Source: Didymodactylos carnosus (Eukaryota > Rotifera > Eurotatoria > Philodinida > Philodinidae). From it: a stretch of 64,000 bases of DNA. Made by a program: the position numbers and the translations under genes. Positions 48,307 to 61,070 of the stretch are shown one piece after another. The notes under the pieces are model-generated. The model did no database searches, was not told the origin of the DNA, and was given only the letters and a program-made list of their open reading frames with translations. The DNA lies in the NCBI GenBank assembly GCA_905250885.1, contig CAJNOQ010000165.1, positions 1-64,000 on the forward strand. Direction: 5' to 3'. Each line of letters begins with the position of its first letter. The stretch's first letter is position 1.

Positions 48307-49882
48307 TAACGGATGGGCCAGAATAAATGGCGCATTTTTGTTCTTTGTTTTTGAGACACTTCCCAGTGGTGCAGAGAGTTGCTTCTAGGCAGGCTCAATC
48401 GATACGGTATTGAATTCTCTATAACATCTGCTATTTGAATCTCTGAGAGCATTTTTCTTGTTTGAGCATCATTCAAAACATTGAAGGATGCTGAGTTGTC
48501 GAACTGCGACACACTGAAGTCGTTTCATTTTTTTAGATTTTTAGCCTGTTATCTGATGTTTAATAGTTAATTTTTCTACGCAGAAAGATAGAGAATTTTG
48601 CGCTCTATCGATCTCGCTCATTTACAACTTCATACAATGTTTTCCAAATTCTTATGGAATCTCTTTTTGGATCAAGGTAAATGTTTTTCTCTTTGTAGTG
48701 TGTCGCAGTTCGGAAAATTTCTCTGTGCAAAAAACTGATAACTTTTAAAAAAGCTAACTTTTGAACCTATTTTTAACAAACTTTAGTTTTTTGGCTATAA
48801 AAGCAGTAAAACGCTTTGAATTCAGGATTTTAGTCTTATTATCACACACAGAATTAAATTCTACGCCTTTTGATATATAAACAAAGTTTCCCAATTGAAA
48901 TCATTAATTAAAAAAATTAATTTAATTTGAAAAAATTGAAAAGCCAGTTGAGAACTAATTATGATTCCAGCGGACGTAGCGGAAACATTGTATGAAGTTG
49001 TAAATGAGCGAGATCGATAGAGCGCAAAATTCTCTATCTTTTTGCGTAGAAAAATTAACTATTAAACATTAAACGGGCTAAAAATCTAAAAAAATGAAAC
49101 GACTTCAGTGTGTCGCAGTTCGACAACTCGGCATCCTTCAATATTTTAATTTAATTTAAGCTTTTTATTTAAAGAAATCGAAAAAAAGAAACAAGAAAAG
49201 AAGACCAAACAAGTGAAATCGTTGTCCTAAGGACTATATTGTATCTCCTGAGAGAAATCCTTAAACAGAACATCATCATAAAATAAAAATGGACAAAAAG
49301 AAAAGAAAGACGTTGGACTTAGAGAAAGAAGTGAGAGCAATAAAAATAGATAAAGGAAACTGTGTCAATAGGAGAAAAGCACCTAATATTGGCGTTTTAG
49401 AAACAAGGGAGTGGATCAGTTAAATCTGTAAAAGTGAAAAAGTAAAGGACGTAGTCTGTTAGAAACGCTTACTGGCAGTAATAAAATCACCCACAAACTG
49501 ACACACAGATATCAAGAGATCACTGGATAAATGTGTTCTAAGTAGAAGTGTATCAATATCTAAACTAAGACCTAGATTACCCAGCTGAATAGCCAGAATT
49601 GCTCGAGCTCGATCGTACTTTGGACATTCCAAGAGATAGTGTTTTGGATTTTCAACAACCTTTATTGACGGAGACAGAGAAAAACAGCTATCGCAGAAAA
49701 CCATTCAATATTTTGAATGATGCTCAAACAAGAAAAATGCTCTCAGAGATTCAAATAGCAGATTTTGTAGAGAATTCAATACCGTATCGATTGAGCCTGC
49801 CTAGAAGCAACTCTTTGCACCACTGGGAAGTGTCTCAAAAACAAAGAACAAAAATGCGCCATTTATTCTGGCCCACTCGTTA
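48307..49882. mobile_element. Foldback element split by a nested LINE
   Basis: The ends are TAACGGATGGGCCAGAATAA on the left and the complement of TAACGAGTGGGCCAGAATAA on the right. The left arm is 48307-48645; the right arm is 48981-49882 but is interrupted by a 556-bp LINE insertion (49148-49703) plus one copy of its 11-bp duplication. Without the insertion the element is about 1.0 kb. Both arms carry the same open frame (QTRKMLSEIQIAD, then IPYRLSLPRSNSLHHWE), which I do not recognise and which could be captured host sequence. Termini starting TAAC next to a T/A-rich site could fit a TA-duplicating family, but this is uncertain. Confidence 0.7.
49148..49703 (-). mobile_element. 5'-truncated LINE (non-LTR retrotransposon) 3' end
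   Basis: The insertion is flanked by an 11-bp duplication, TTCAATATTTT (49137-49147 and 49704-49714). On the minus strand it opens directly within the C-terminal zinc-knuckle of a LINE reverse-transcriptase protein: CDSCFS, then NPKHYLLECPKYDRAR, giving the spacing C-x2-C-x14-H-x4-C typical of Jockey/CR1/R1-like elements. The frame ends at a stop at about 49459. A roughly 310-bp 3' UTR follows and ends in a TTTAAATTAAATT-like tail rather than plain poly(A). The reverse transcriptase and endonuclease are absent, so it is a dead-on-arrival copy. Confidence 0.8.
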
Positions 49883-50478
49883 GACCACTAATTTCATCAA
49901 AATCAACTTAAAGTATTCTCTGTACGAGGGCAACGACTTTCGAGTCAAAAATATGATAATACAGCTGCAATTATTATCATATTTTTAACTTAAAGTATTG
50001 CTTTATGTAGAGCTTGAAAAGCTGATTCAAATGAGAATACTTAATATTTCACTTTCAGCCAACACAATAGGCTTTTAAATAAGGTTAAAATGCTCTAGAA
50101 TAATGAATTAAATATATAATTAATTACTTCTATTTTTGGAACATCAACTTTTTTTTGCGTTTTTTTTCTTGAAAGTGAATCTCCATAAACTTTCACAAAA
50201 AAACAATTTTCAGCAAAAAAGATATAGACAAACTTGTAATTACAATGTAAAATAATTTTCTACTAAGGTAAAGCTTGACTCGATTATGAAAAAAAATTTC
50301 AGAATATATGGAGCAACATATTCTCTACAAAATAACAAAGTTTGAAGTTTTATACTATAAAAGGGGATTATCCTTTCCCCTTAGAATGAAAATAATTCAT
50401 TTCATCGATATGATAAAAGAAATGAGGAAAAAAAAACCTACGCATTCGCTAAAATGTAACGTGAGAAAAAGAGAGTGA
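49883..50478. other. Non-coding spacer, probable 3' UTR of the filamin-type gene
   Basis: AT-rich sequence without open frames. The minus-strand gene's stop codon is at 50479-50481, so its 3' UTR and polyadenylation site should lie here. Confidence 0.45.
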
Positions 50479-53400
50479 TTACCACATAACAGATACATTA
50501 ATGTAAGTTTCTTTTGAGTCAGGCATAAAGTGAACGCATAAATTATCATTGTTCAATTGTTTGATATTAATTGGCTTTATTCGTCCTTTATCATCTTTAA
50601 TTGTTATTTTGTATGTCTCATTATCGGGGAATGAAGCATTCTCGGTCAATGATGCATCATCATTCGAACTATAGCCACTTTCAGAGTCTTTACCGAGAAT
50701 AGTAGTTGATTTTAAATACTGTTCTTCTCGTCGTCCTCCCGTTATGTCTTTTAAATTCAAACAAAAATGTGTTTGTGAATTCAAATTTAATGTTTTTTCT
50801 GTAAATGCCGGTCCAGATAGTTCGATTTGTTTCGATAATGGTGTTATTCTAAACGGATTGCCTTCTGGAATTACAATATGACCGTAATCAATACTAATCG
50901 TATATCGACCTAATTTCCATGGAGTATACGAGCATATATATGTCAAATTATTTTGTTTTTGAATTTTGACTGGTACAATATTGTAATCTTGATCATAAAT
51001 TTCCACATTCAATTCCCAATTGTCATGTTGTTTATCAAGATTGACTTTAAATTCAACTTCTTTATTAACAATAACAGCATCATCAGTCGGTGTAAAACCG
51101 GGACCGTTAACAGAAATTATTGGTAATTGATCCGAAAATATAGGCATCGATAATGTGGCTATTTTTGAAATGATCGGTGATATTTCAATATCTTTACTGC
51201 AATATAATATGTTTAAAGATAAATCGCCAGTAGTTTCTGGCCAATAACAAACTTCAGCAAATTGCTTTTCATAATCAACAACAGATGTGACACGTGAATT
51301 ATTAATTAAAAATTCTAAATAGCCTTCGGTATTTCCACTGAAATCAACATAAAATGTTGAAGGATAACTCTGATAGCCAGTCCTCAATCCCGGACCAAAT
51401 GCAAAGAATTTCCACTTATTATTATTCTCATCATCAGCAATTAATGTATGATTGAATGTAGTATTCGATTGATGAGTAGACAAGGACATTTCTGTTGTCT
51501 TCGGCTCTGTTACTGTCATTTTTATCGGACTAAATGGAAGAGGTTTACCACCTTGTAACACAATAATATTATAGAGACCTAAAAAGAAAAAAAATTATAA
51601 CATAAAAGACGAAACAAAAGAACATATTGCCGTATTATATACCTGTTTGTGAAATCGAGTAATCACACCGAAATTTCTGATTTCCAAGTGGTTCAATCGA
51701 TGCATGAGCATAGGACGAGGGTTTCCCATGGATTAAATCGACAATAATGACTTCTATTAAACCACCTTTCAGATTCGATTTACTACAATCAACCTCAAAC
51801 CATTGTGGAAGATCTACTAATACAGAAGTTGCTTCAATCCCTGTAAAAGAAAGAGAAATAAAATAAAAAGGGTACACTTTGCTGATTCGTTTTTAGATTG
51901 AATACATTAAATTTCTGGTTACAATACTAGGTTGATTCTTAATTTTTAGCCTTTAAATAATGGTATTTCGAAACTAAGTTTTCATTCTCTATAACCGAAT
52001 ATAATCAATCAACGCTCTTCTAATTGATTTTAACTATAGAAAAGTTTGTTTGAGATTGACGTAACAAATGAAATTCTCGGTATATCCTTTAACATTGTCT
52101 ACGACATTCTACTTTTCTCTTAACTGACAATTTTTAAATGAAAACTTCTTAGAAACGAAGAGATAATCGGAACAAAGTTTATACTTACTTAGTTCTACCA
52201 TCGTAGATAGTTCAGTTCTGTAAACTCGACTGTTATATATTCAACTGAATAAAAATATTGTTTGTATAGCGTGCGATACAATATTTTTCTCTCAAACACG
52301 TGACATTTTAAGCATGCGTGTTTTTATTTAGTGATTTCGTTCTCTAGTGAATATCTCGCACGCACTTTCTCATAAGTTAAATATTTGGATACTTGAAAAT
52401 ATTATTTAATCATGATGCAATATTTTGAAATTGACGATAATAAAGTGTACTCGAATCGTGTCATATAATTTTTAATTCTCTTAGAATCAAAAACAGCAGG
52501 CATCATCATATTTTATTTTCTTGCTTTTATTTCAACACACTCTGTAGGTTGTTTTTTTATCCTTTTCTCTCATTCCCGTCTTGTTTTCTAAAAGAACTTA
52601 TTGTATGAGAAGTCAGTTATTTTCTAGACTGAGCGGATATAGAATTCCGATACTTTAAATATTTTCTTGTCTACTTTGTTTCGATTAACTTTCTCATGTA
52701 ATAAATATAAGAATTCAAAATACTTCTTTTTTTTTTCTCTTTTCAACTGAGATTGAAAATAACTTTCGTTTAGCTGTTTGATCAAACGTGAAATTAGTGG
52801 TTGTGAAAGAGGAAACAGTTGGTCAAGATGAGAGAATAATTCGAAAGAAATAAAAATCGAAAAATTTAAATAAAGTATCGTTTAAATCTTATTAAAATCT
52901 CCAAATCATTCAAGATTCGTTTTGACAATGAGTCAATAATGAGATCAAATTTGAATATAAAGAAATAACAAAAAAAAGATCCAAAATTTACCTGGTCCAT
53001 GTACTGTTGGTGCTGTCTCTTCTGGTTGATTCAATTTTTCGTTTTGTTGTGTATTTTTGATTGTTGTTAAAGTTAATGATCGACATCGAATTAATACGGT
53101 GTAAGGTTGTTTTAATAATGGTATATTTTGATAGAATACTGATATTTTATATGTGCCTTCATGTTTTGGAATGTATGTACATGAGTAGATATTTTTATTA
53201 TTGTACATATTTATATAGTTCAATTTAACTGGTAAATGTTCATTCTCATATTGATAATTATTAGTGATTTGAACAGTTAAATCATGTAGGCGTACGTAAG
53301 TATTTGTTTCAAAACAAAACATTGTAGTTTGATGTAATTGATTTTTCAATGCTTGTATCCCTTTTCCATAACATTTAATTATCTCGTATTGATTATCTGT

Positions 53401-54228
53401 TTCATCTGCTAATGATATCATTCTCGATTGATTGATTTTTTCTTTATAATTCTCGAATAAATGTTCATTCGATAATAATTCTTCAGCTGTATAAATTTGT
53501 TGAATATTGAGCCATTCTTCAGCAAGACACATTATTTCATTTAAGATACGAATTGAATCATTAAAATGAGTCTTATATAATCCTGGACACATACGCTCAA
53601 ATGATGCAATTAATTGTCCAATATTTGATGAAATTAAAACATCATCAACTTCGTTTAGTGCCGTCATTTCTGATTGTTTTGAATGATGATAAACTTTTTT
53701 CGTAGATAATGGTGTTTGAATCAACTTATTGGTCAAATGATGTGACTTTACGTGTTGTTGTTGTAGTGTACCGAGATGTTGGTAGGAGCTAGATGGTCTT
53801 GAATATAAATCGTATGATTTACTATCTTTTTGTTGATATTTTGTTTTACTCGATAATCGGTTATTCAAACGATCATTATTAATTAATACTTTTGATTGAT
53901 TCGTGTTTGAAATACGATTGTGGTTATCATAGAAAAAATCAGATGTTTCTGGTATTAACAAGTTTAAACAACGATAATGACGACTACGCGATGGGGATGA
54001 AAACGGAAATGAATAATAATCATCATAAGAAGAAGAAGAAAGAGAAGAAGAATTTATACTTGACGAGAAATTTAACGGTGGCGGCAGTGCTTGAGATGTA
54101 CTCGAATAAATTTGTTTACGAATAGTTGATAATGTAGATGTTGGCCTTGATAATGTTGAATATGACACGTTTCGAGTGAAACGTGTTTGATGGTCGATTA
54201 ATATCATGTTCGTGGCAGGAGAATACAT
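50479..54228 (-). CDS. Filamin-type Ig-repeat protein without CH domains
   Basis: Three exons (54228-52992, 51840-51643, 51578-50479) give 844 residues. Residues 1 to about 180 are Ser/Thr/Arg-rich and probably disordered. About 195-290 look helical (LIASFERMCPGLYKTHFNDS, then EEWLNIQQIYTAEELLSNEH). Then come about five filamin-like immunoglobulin repeats with the family marks: IYSCTYIPKHEGTYKISVFY, VHGPGIEATS with KFRCDYSISQTGLYNIIV, FGPGLRTGYQSYPSTFYVDF, VNGPGFTP with YICSYTPWKLGRYTISIDYG and IPEGNPFRITP, and LSGPAF. Filamin repeats bind receptors and signalling proteins. Actin-binding calponin-homology domains, present at the N-terminus of true filamins, are absent. The ATG at 54228 is the first in frame. 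Its cellular role is unknown; it may be a filamin-derived scaffold or a fast-evolving paralogue. Confidence 0.75.
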
Positions 54229-54910
54229 ATCCTTAGATAAAAATTTTTTTTTTTATTACAACTATGTATGAAGAAAATTAAGCGTATGTATATGAACTAA
54301 GTAGAAGAATCAAAACTAACACGCTTTTTTTTATGTAATCTTTTCTTCAAATCATTTTAAAGTTTGATAAGGTACTCTACGAGCTGAAAATCCAGATTTA
54401 TTATATTATCCTACGGCATAGGTAATATTTGTGAAATGGACCATAGAAAGATTGAAGCGTGCAACTGTGTTATATACGATCTTATTTATGCACAAAGTTT
54501 TACCGCAGAATAGAAAATATTCATTGGCCATTGTGTATGATGAATAGAATAAAAAAACAATTTTTTTTCCTCAATGGACCTCTATTTTTGTTGAATATTA
54601 ATTTTCCTCTATACATACATTGATTTTGTTCTTTTATTGTGTTTAGGTTAAATTGCACCGCATTCCAATAAATATCCGTCTCGCACGCATAGAACATGTC
54701 TGTCTGGTTATTATCTAATTCTATAAAGAACCTCATTTGAAAACAATAATTATTTTCTCGTTATTTTAATTACACATGTGGATACAATACAATATTTCAT
54801 GGTCAAATGCATTTAATTTTCTTTCTTTCTCCTAAATTAAATATCTAACATAATTATTTCTAGTTAACCTATATTGATTGATCCACGTGTGCCTTGTGAT
54901 ATACTCTCAA
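54229..54910. other. 5' flank of the filamin-type gene
   Basis: AT-rich sequence. A minus-strand ATG frame at 54736-54521 starts with a balanced, protein-like stretch (MRFFIELDNNQTDMFYACET) but then runs into low-complexity sequence, and no splice to the gene at 54228 was found. It could be a small unrecognised exon; I do not call it a gene. Confidence 0.35.
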
Positions 54911-56935
54911 TCAGGAATGTATCAAGTCTTGAAACCTTGTCACAACGATTGTATGTTTTTGGCGTTCAAAACTCTCAAGTCCTATCGAATCATTAGACTT
55001 AATCAGTTTTTTCTGCTTTTTCCGAAACTACTGTTCTTTTCAAACTACGGTGCCGGTGGCCATTTTTCATATATCTCGAGAACGAAAAGAGATAAAGATC
55101 TCCGATTTTCACCATTTGAAGAGGAGGCTTGGAAGTGTGTTTTCATAGGCAAAATATTTTTTAGAAAAGTTTTCTAAAATAGGTTTTCCAGGAGATCTTT
55201 GGAAAACTAGGCCTTGTCTAACAATAGGATTGTATTGATTTGTTTTCATTCGCTGATAGACCGAACTGTCAATATGAGAAACCAGCAAGACCTTGATTTT
55301 CCGCCGTTCGGGCATTGTATCGGATTTCCTACGAGTCCCAGAACTGGCACCCAGTGACTATTGGTAGTCTGAAAGACGGATGCGTAATCGACCATGCTAA
55401 GTCTTGTGACAATATTTGTTTTGGACAAAAAACTTAAAAAAAGGTAAAAATCTACCCAAAAATAATCTTCTAGTTTTAGGAAACTCGTAGATTAAAAAAC
55501 AAAAAACGGTTTTTCATTTTGTAACTAGAGTAAACTGGGACAATCGGAAACGATTTTTGGCTCTTTCGACGTCTAAATCGTATAACTTTGTTAATTTTAA
55601 TTATCTTTTTGCGCTCTATTTACAGGTAGATAGAGGAGGAAGTTCTCTATAAGCCCATCTAAAAATTGTCAAAAAACTCTGTGTCCCAAGCGAACTTCTC
55701 GGTGTTTTGCTGAAATCTCTAACGAACATTTCCAATTACCCCGCTTGTGGCGATTGGAAACAGCAATAGAAATTGATGCGGTAATTGGATACGCCATGTA
55801 TTTTACACAGGAAATAATTCATTAGTAAAAAACAATTTTCTCGTTAAGCTAATCATACTAATTAATGATTTTTGCACAGGTAAATAGACCAATTATTGCA
55901 CTACAGATGGTGAGAATCTCCCAGCTTTAACCCCTAAGTTTGTTTAGTTTTTAATTCTCTGTTCAAGCACATTTGAACTAAGATTCCATCGCTTACTTCA
56001 GCTGAACTATTGTAATTTTAAAAAAGTTCAATTTTTTAAATTTCAAATTAAACTCAACAGTTGGAATTTTGAGTTGAAGACTTACGAAAGTTGTCAATTT
56101 ACGACAATTCACTATTTACTCAAAAAACATCAGAACAACGTCAGAACTTCAAAATGTAGAGTATTTAAGCTATTCTACATGCTACTTATACAAGCTCTTT
56201 AAAGAAATTTTACAAAACCCTAAAGTTCTCCAAAAGGGTGTCTGAAAAATCTATGAAAAAATATGTCTTTTCCAATTTTTTTTGACTTATAATTACGTTT
56301 AGCGGACAACATTAATCGTATCCTGAGATTTTGAAGTCGTTCTGATCTTTTTTGAGTGAATAGTGAATTTTTTAATATTACGTGAAAAAGCTTGAAAACC
56401 CTAATTTTGGTAAAACTAGAAGATTATTTTTGGATAGATTTTTACCTTTTTTTAAGTTTTTTGTCCAAAACAAATATTGTCACAAGACTTAGCATGGTCG
56501 ATTACGCATCCGTCTTTCAGACTACCAATAGTCACTGGGTGCCAGTTCTGGGACTCGTAGGAAATCCGATACAATGCCCGAACGGCGGAAAATCAAGGTC
56601 TTGCTTGTTTCTCCATCTTCTTTTTTCGGTCTATCAGCGAATGAAAATAAATCAATACAATCCTATTGAAAAATTCTTGCCTCCAGACTTTTTAATTATT
56701 TTAGAAACTAATCAAATTGAGAAAAATGATATCAGACTTGGTAAGACTAAAAGATACAGAAAAAAGACAAGTTCTAGTAAATCTGGTACTATTTTGCTCA
56801 ATTTGATTAGTTTCTAAGTTTCGCATAAAGCAGAGAAAATGGATTAAATCTGATACTTCGGTAGGAACTGGGAGTTTTGAATGCCAGAAACATACAATTG
56901 TTGTGACAAGGTTTCAAGACTTGGTACATTCCTAA
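54911..56935. mobile_element. 2-kb foldback element with interspersed repeat inside
   Basis: Inverted arms lie at about 54911-55500 and 56395-56935. Outer parts pair over AGTCTTGAAACCTTGTCACA and inner parts over AATAGGATTGTATTGATTT, CAATACAATGCCC and TTTTTGTCCAAAACAAATATTG-like sequence, with some unpaired stretches between. Both arms hold the same open frame (TNIVTRLSMVDYASVFQTT, then SHWVPVLGLVGNPIQCPN), which I do not recognise. The spacer contains a 500-bp repeat (55527-56026) found again at 60134. No transposase was seen. Confidence 0.65.
55527..56026 (+). repeat. 500-bp interspersed repeat, copy 1
   Basis: Nearly identical in sequence and equal in length to 60134-60633, in the same orientation, starting AGAGTAAACTGGGACAATCG (copy 2 AGGGTAAACTGGGGCAATTG). 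It contains AATTACCCCGCTTGTGGCGA and GGGGCAATTGG-like words whose complements recur internally. It has no coding capacity. Confidence 0.8.
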
Positions 56936-59900
56936 TGAGATTATCTTTCACAGCCAACATACTTCTTTAAACTAAATCTTATATGATTTTCTATAAAAAC
57001 AAGTGATGAGTTTGTGAAAGATAACAGTAGAAAAGTAATGATTTTTACTAAGTTAAGTGTATTGATAATACGAAAAGGCAAATTTTAAGCTAACGTTCAT
57101 TTCTCTCAATTTACTGACACTTCATACTAGGATAATTTTTGAAAAAAATATCAGTTTTGAACTATATCAAGATGAGTAGTAAGTATATTAGAGGTCTGAA
57201 AATTATATTTCAACAACAATCTCGTTTTAAAATTTCCAGTAGGAAATAGACTCAAAGGTCACGGTAAGAACTAATTATTTTATACTTACTTTTATTCAAG
57301 AATTTAAGAAGAATGTGTGTATATGTACGCGAAGTGATAATACTGTATTTTGAATTTTAAACTGTACAAATAACTTTATTCTTTTTATTTCCTCTTTTTT
57401 TATTCTTCTTTTTATATGAACAAAGATTTTTTCGATGGCATATTTTATATAGCTTTTATTTTCTATCTCATCCCTCATGCAAATTACTACTTGATAAACT
57501 TTACACTTGCCTTTGGTTTGAACAAAGTTAATCTTTTACCTTAAAAGATCATATTACATAAAACACATCTGCTTATATATATATATAGGTAAAAACACTT
57601 ATTCAAAAAAATGTTTATCTTATTTTCGTGCATTAATATGAAGACGAACAGGTTTGATGAACAGGAATAATTCGAACTTCCTACTATAACGTATTTCAAT
57701 TAATTTGTTGTTTAAAATAATTATAAATCTTAATTATATTTAGTGAAAACGATTTTTTTCGAAAAGATAATTATATAAGTGATTTGTATAGCCATTGTGT
57801 CGTTCGAGAAAAAAAAATTGAAATAATAAAGTTGCAGAAGAAAACAAAATCCGAGTCATACACTCGATAGATCTATGTTGATCGTTTATAAAAACATTAT
57901 TTTCCCAACACTTATTTATGTAGCAAACGAGAAAATCTTTTTTTTAGAAAGGAAGTTTTAGAATAAGTAGCTGCAAGCAGTTAAAGTTTAAATGATCCCA
58001 CACGATTATATAAGAACAGAGAAAAGTCGTATTCTATGCCGATCGATGGAGCTTGACAAGCTGAATCGAATGGCATAACTTTCGAGTAGTTCTACCTAAT
58101 AAAAATTAGAAAGACTTTTGGACTCAGTTTGTAAAGCATCTTAAGATCTTTGAAATATATGTTAGATCTGAATCACCGTCACCAAAGTCTAAATGTTCAA
58201 AACTCACTGAGAAAACTTGATTTTAATGTCGATGAATATGAAAATCGAAAAGTGTGTGTCAGCAAAGTGTTATGAAAGTTTTTTGTATAGAATTTGTTTG
58301 AATGAAATTTTAATTAGATATTGAGATATCTAAAATTGTTGGCTACACGTTTGTATAAACTCGAATACAAATTCACTTGTATATTAGTTAGTTTTGAAAT
58401 AATAGTTTTTTAAAATATATAAAACTAAAATCTTGATGTTTTTTTTATTATTTAAGCCATTTCTCTAGAATAGTAAGTAAAAATTGCTTTATATTTTCAC
58501 AGTTGTACATCTATTTCAAAATAATAAAAACAATAAAAAATAATTATCAAAATCAGCTGAGTGGAACGAATTTTATAAGCGAAACATTATATGAATCGCA
58601 ACTCCGTACAATGGCTATGAAAATCATTCACACATACAATAGTGTAACAATCAGATGATTGAAAATTCGACTAATTTATTAATATTGAAATTAAAGTTAT
58701 GGTAGTGTTATGAAGTTTTACCTATTTTTCTTCTACTGATACATGTGGCCATTTTTCTTGTTAGAGATAATTTCAAACAATTTCTTGCAATAAAATTAAT
58801 AAATCAAAAGTAGAATTATATCTATATTGTGGCAAAAGTTTTCATTTCGTATCAGAGAACGAAACAAAAACAGAAATATATTTTTTCATATTATCTGAAC
58901 AGATTAGAGAAGAATCTATAGATCATCCATCTGTTGTTTTTTTTTCTTCTAAAACAATAGTATTATAGGATAAACAATAGAATAATATACTTGTCATTGT
59001 GTCTCTTGATGTAGAAAAAATAAATAGATCTGTGCATATTGTTACATTTACAAGATAATATTATTTAACATGTATTTACTGTTTCTCTAGACAAATGCTT
59101 CTTCTTATATTAGGATAATAGGAATAATAAATAAATAAACGATACTGTCTGATAAAAAGAAAAGAAGTAAGTTAGCCTAGTTTCGATGATACATATCGGT
59201 GGCAACGAACCATTACTTATAAAATGCATCAAAGTGTTGATAATCCTTTATTTGTTAATTTAGATTATACCAACAAAATTGACGTTATATAGAATGATAC
59301 AGAATTCCATATTATAGTGATCTTCTCACTATGCATCGCTAAGAAAACTAAAGTTGTTAGATTTTAATAAAGAGAATGATGATCATTTGTAAAGGGTTGG
59401 CTAATAATGTAAAGATTAGTAACACAACTCAGGATTGAATACTAAACCTTTCTAAAACTTAAATAGAAATTTTCCTCTACTTAAGAGTCTAGAGTCATTC
59501 ACAATCAGACGGTACATTGTTTTTTTTCTCGCTATGTTCTGTCTCACTTTTTTATAGATACATCTCATCTGTCTCATTATTCTATAGACACGTTCTATCT
59601 CAGGAATAATTTTGCATCTGATGCGTTCTACGAGTTATTGTTTAGCCATATTTATAGCAAAATAAGATGGAAACTCTTGTCGAAAAATTTGTAGCGCTGA
59701 TTACTTCGCAACACCTGCTCACTTAGTCCGCTGATCGCAAAAAAGATTTCAACATAAATATTTGATACTGATATTCGATTATTGATGTAAAATTTCTGAG
59801 AAACCTAACAGGTGTATAGCTGATCTTCTTCATATCTGATAGAATCATTCATTCCTTTTTCCTACTTCTGTGTATTATAACATATTCGTGTCTTTCAAAA

Positions 59901-60133
59901 GAGAGTACTCTAAAAAAAGCCTGTAGATTAAATAACGAAAAAGGGTTTTTCATTTAACTATACAGGAACGCTTTTTCGTTTTTCAAAACCCGTAAAAATA
60001 CTCTTTTGAATAGTAAGAAACCCTCCAAAAAACGTATTACAGTATATAGATAAGCCAAAAAGGTTTTGACTGACGAAAAATAAAGCACCGCCGGTTTTTA
60101 AAGAGTTTTGAAAAACGAAAAAACGTTCGATAT
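56936..60133. other. Non-coding AT-rich stretch
   Basis: I see no supportable gene. There is a TA-rich tract near 57575-57587, a 43-nt imperfect hairpin at 58035-58077, and a locally self-complementary patch at about 59930-60120 (TTTTTCGTTTTTCAAAAC and complements) next to the second 500-bp repeat copy. The frame at 57478-57296 is low complexity. Confidence 0.5.
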
Positions 60134-60633
60134 AGGGTAAACTGGGGCAATTGGAAACGATTTTTGGCTCTTTGGGCGTCTAATTCGTATAACTTTGTTG
60201 CTTTTAATTATCTTTTTGCGCTCTATTTACAGGTAGATAGAGGAGGAAGTTCTCTATAAGCCCATCTAAAAGTTTTCAAAAAACTCCGTGTCCCAAGCGA
60301 ACTTCCCGATGTTTTGCTGAAATCTCTAACGAACATTTCCAATTACCCCGCTTGTGGCGATTGGAAACAGCAATAGAAATTGATGCGGTAATTGGATACG
60401 CCATGTATTTTACACAGGAAATAATTCATTAGTAAAAAACAATTTTCTCGTTAAGCTAATCATACTAATTAATGATTTTTGCACAGGTAAATAGACCAAT
60501 TATTGCACTACAGATGGTGAGAATCTCCCAGCTTTAACCCCTAAGTTTGTTTAGTTTTTAATTCTCTGTTCAAGCACATTTGAACTAAGATTCCATCGCT
60601 TACTTCAGCTGAACTATTGTAATTTTAAAAAAG
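60134..60633 (+). repeat. 500-bp interspersed repeat, copy 2
   Basis: Second copy of 55527-56026 in direct orientation about 4.6 kb away, with few differences. It is followed 7 bases later by a MITE (60641-61070). Confidence 0.8.
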
Positions 60634-60640
60634 CGAACAA

Positions 60641-61070
60641 CACGGTTATTTGACAAAAATGCGTCGATATCCGTCGTAATACTGATATTTTTTTGGAGGT
60701 CAGTTTAACTTAGCAAATGAAAACGAGTATAGGATTAGATAGACAAGATCATGGTGGTTTAGATTTCTGTGATCAAATTACTTTCCCAACATATTTCCAT
60801 TTTCTGCAGGATATACAATTTTATGACTAATTTCGTTTCGTTGTTCGACTACATTTTCAATCAAAATTGTAAGCTATATATTCGTATTATCTGTACAAAA
60901 ATGATATGCAATGATGAAATGTTTCTGCGCATTTTTGGAGCAAAGCGAAATTTGCAATAGAATTTCTACTTCAGGGCTGACCAAGGCCTAGATTTGTGTT
61001 GCTCCCAAAAGACCAGTAAAGAATATAAGTATTACGGCGGATATCGACGCTTTTTTGTCAAATAACCGTG
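60641..61070. mobile_element. 430-bp TIR element
   Basis: Ends are inverted repeats of about 44 bp: CACGGTTATTTGACAAAAA, then GCGTCGATATCCG and CGTAATACT, with two or three mismatches between ends. The interior has no recognisable protein (the frame at 60769-60960 lacks any signature). No clear target duplication was found. Confidence 0.75.

Noticed and set aside
54521-54736. Protein-like minus-strand frame upstream of the filamin-type gene
   Set aside because: No splice to the gene could be found and the end is low complexity; left as a note in the region entry.
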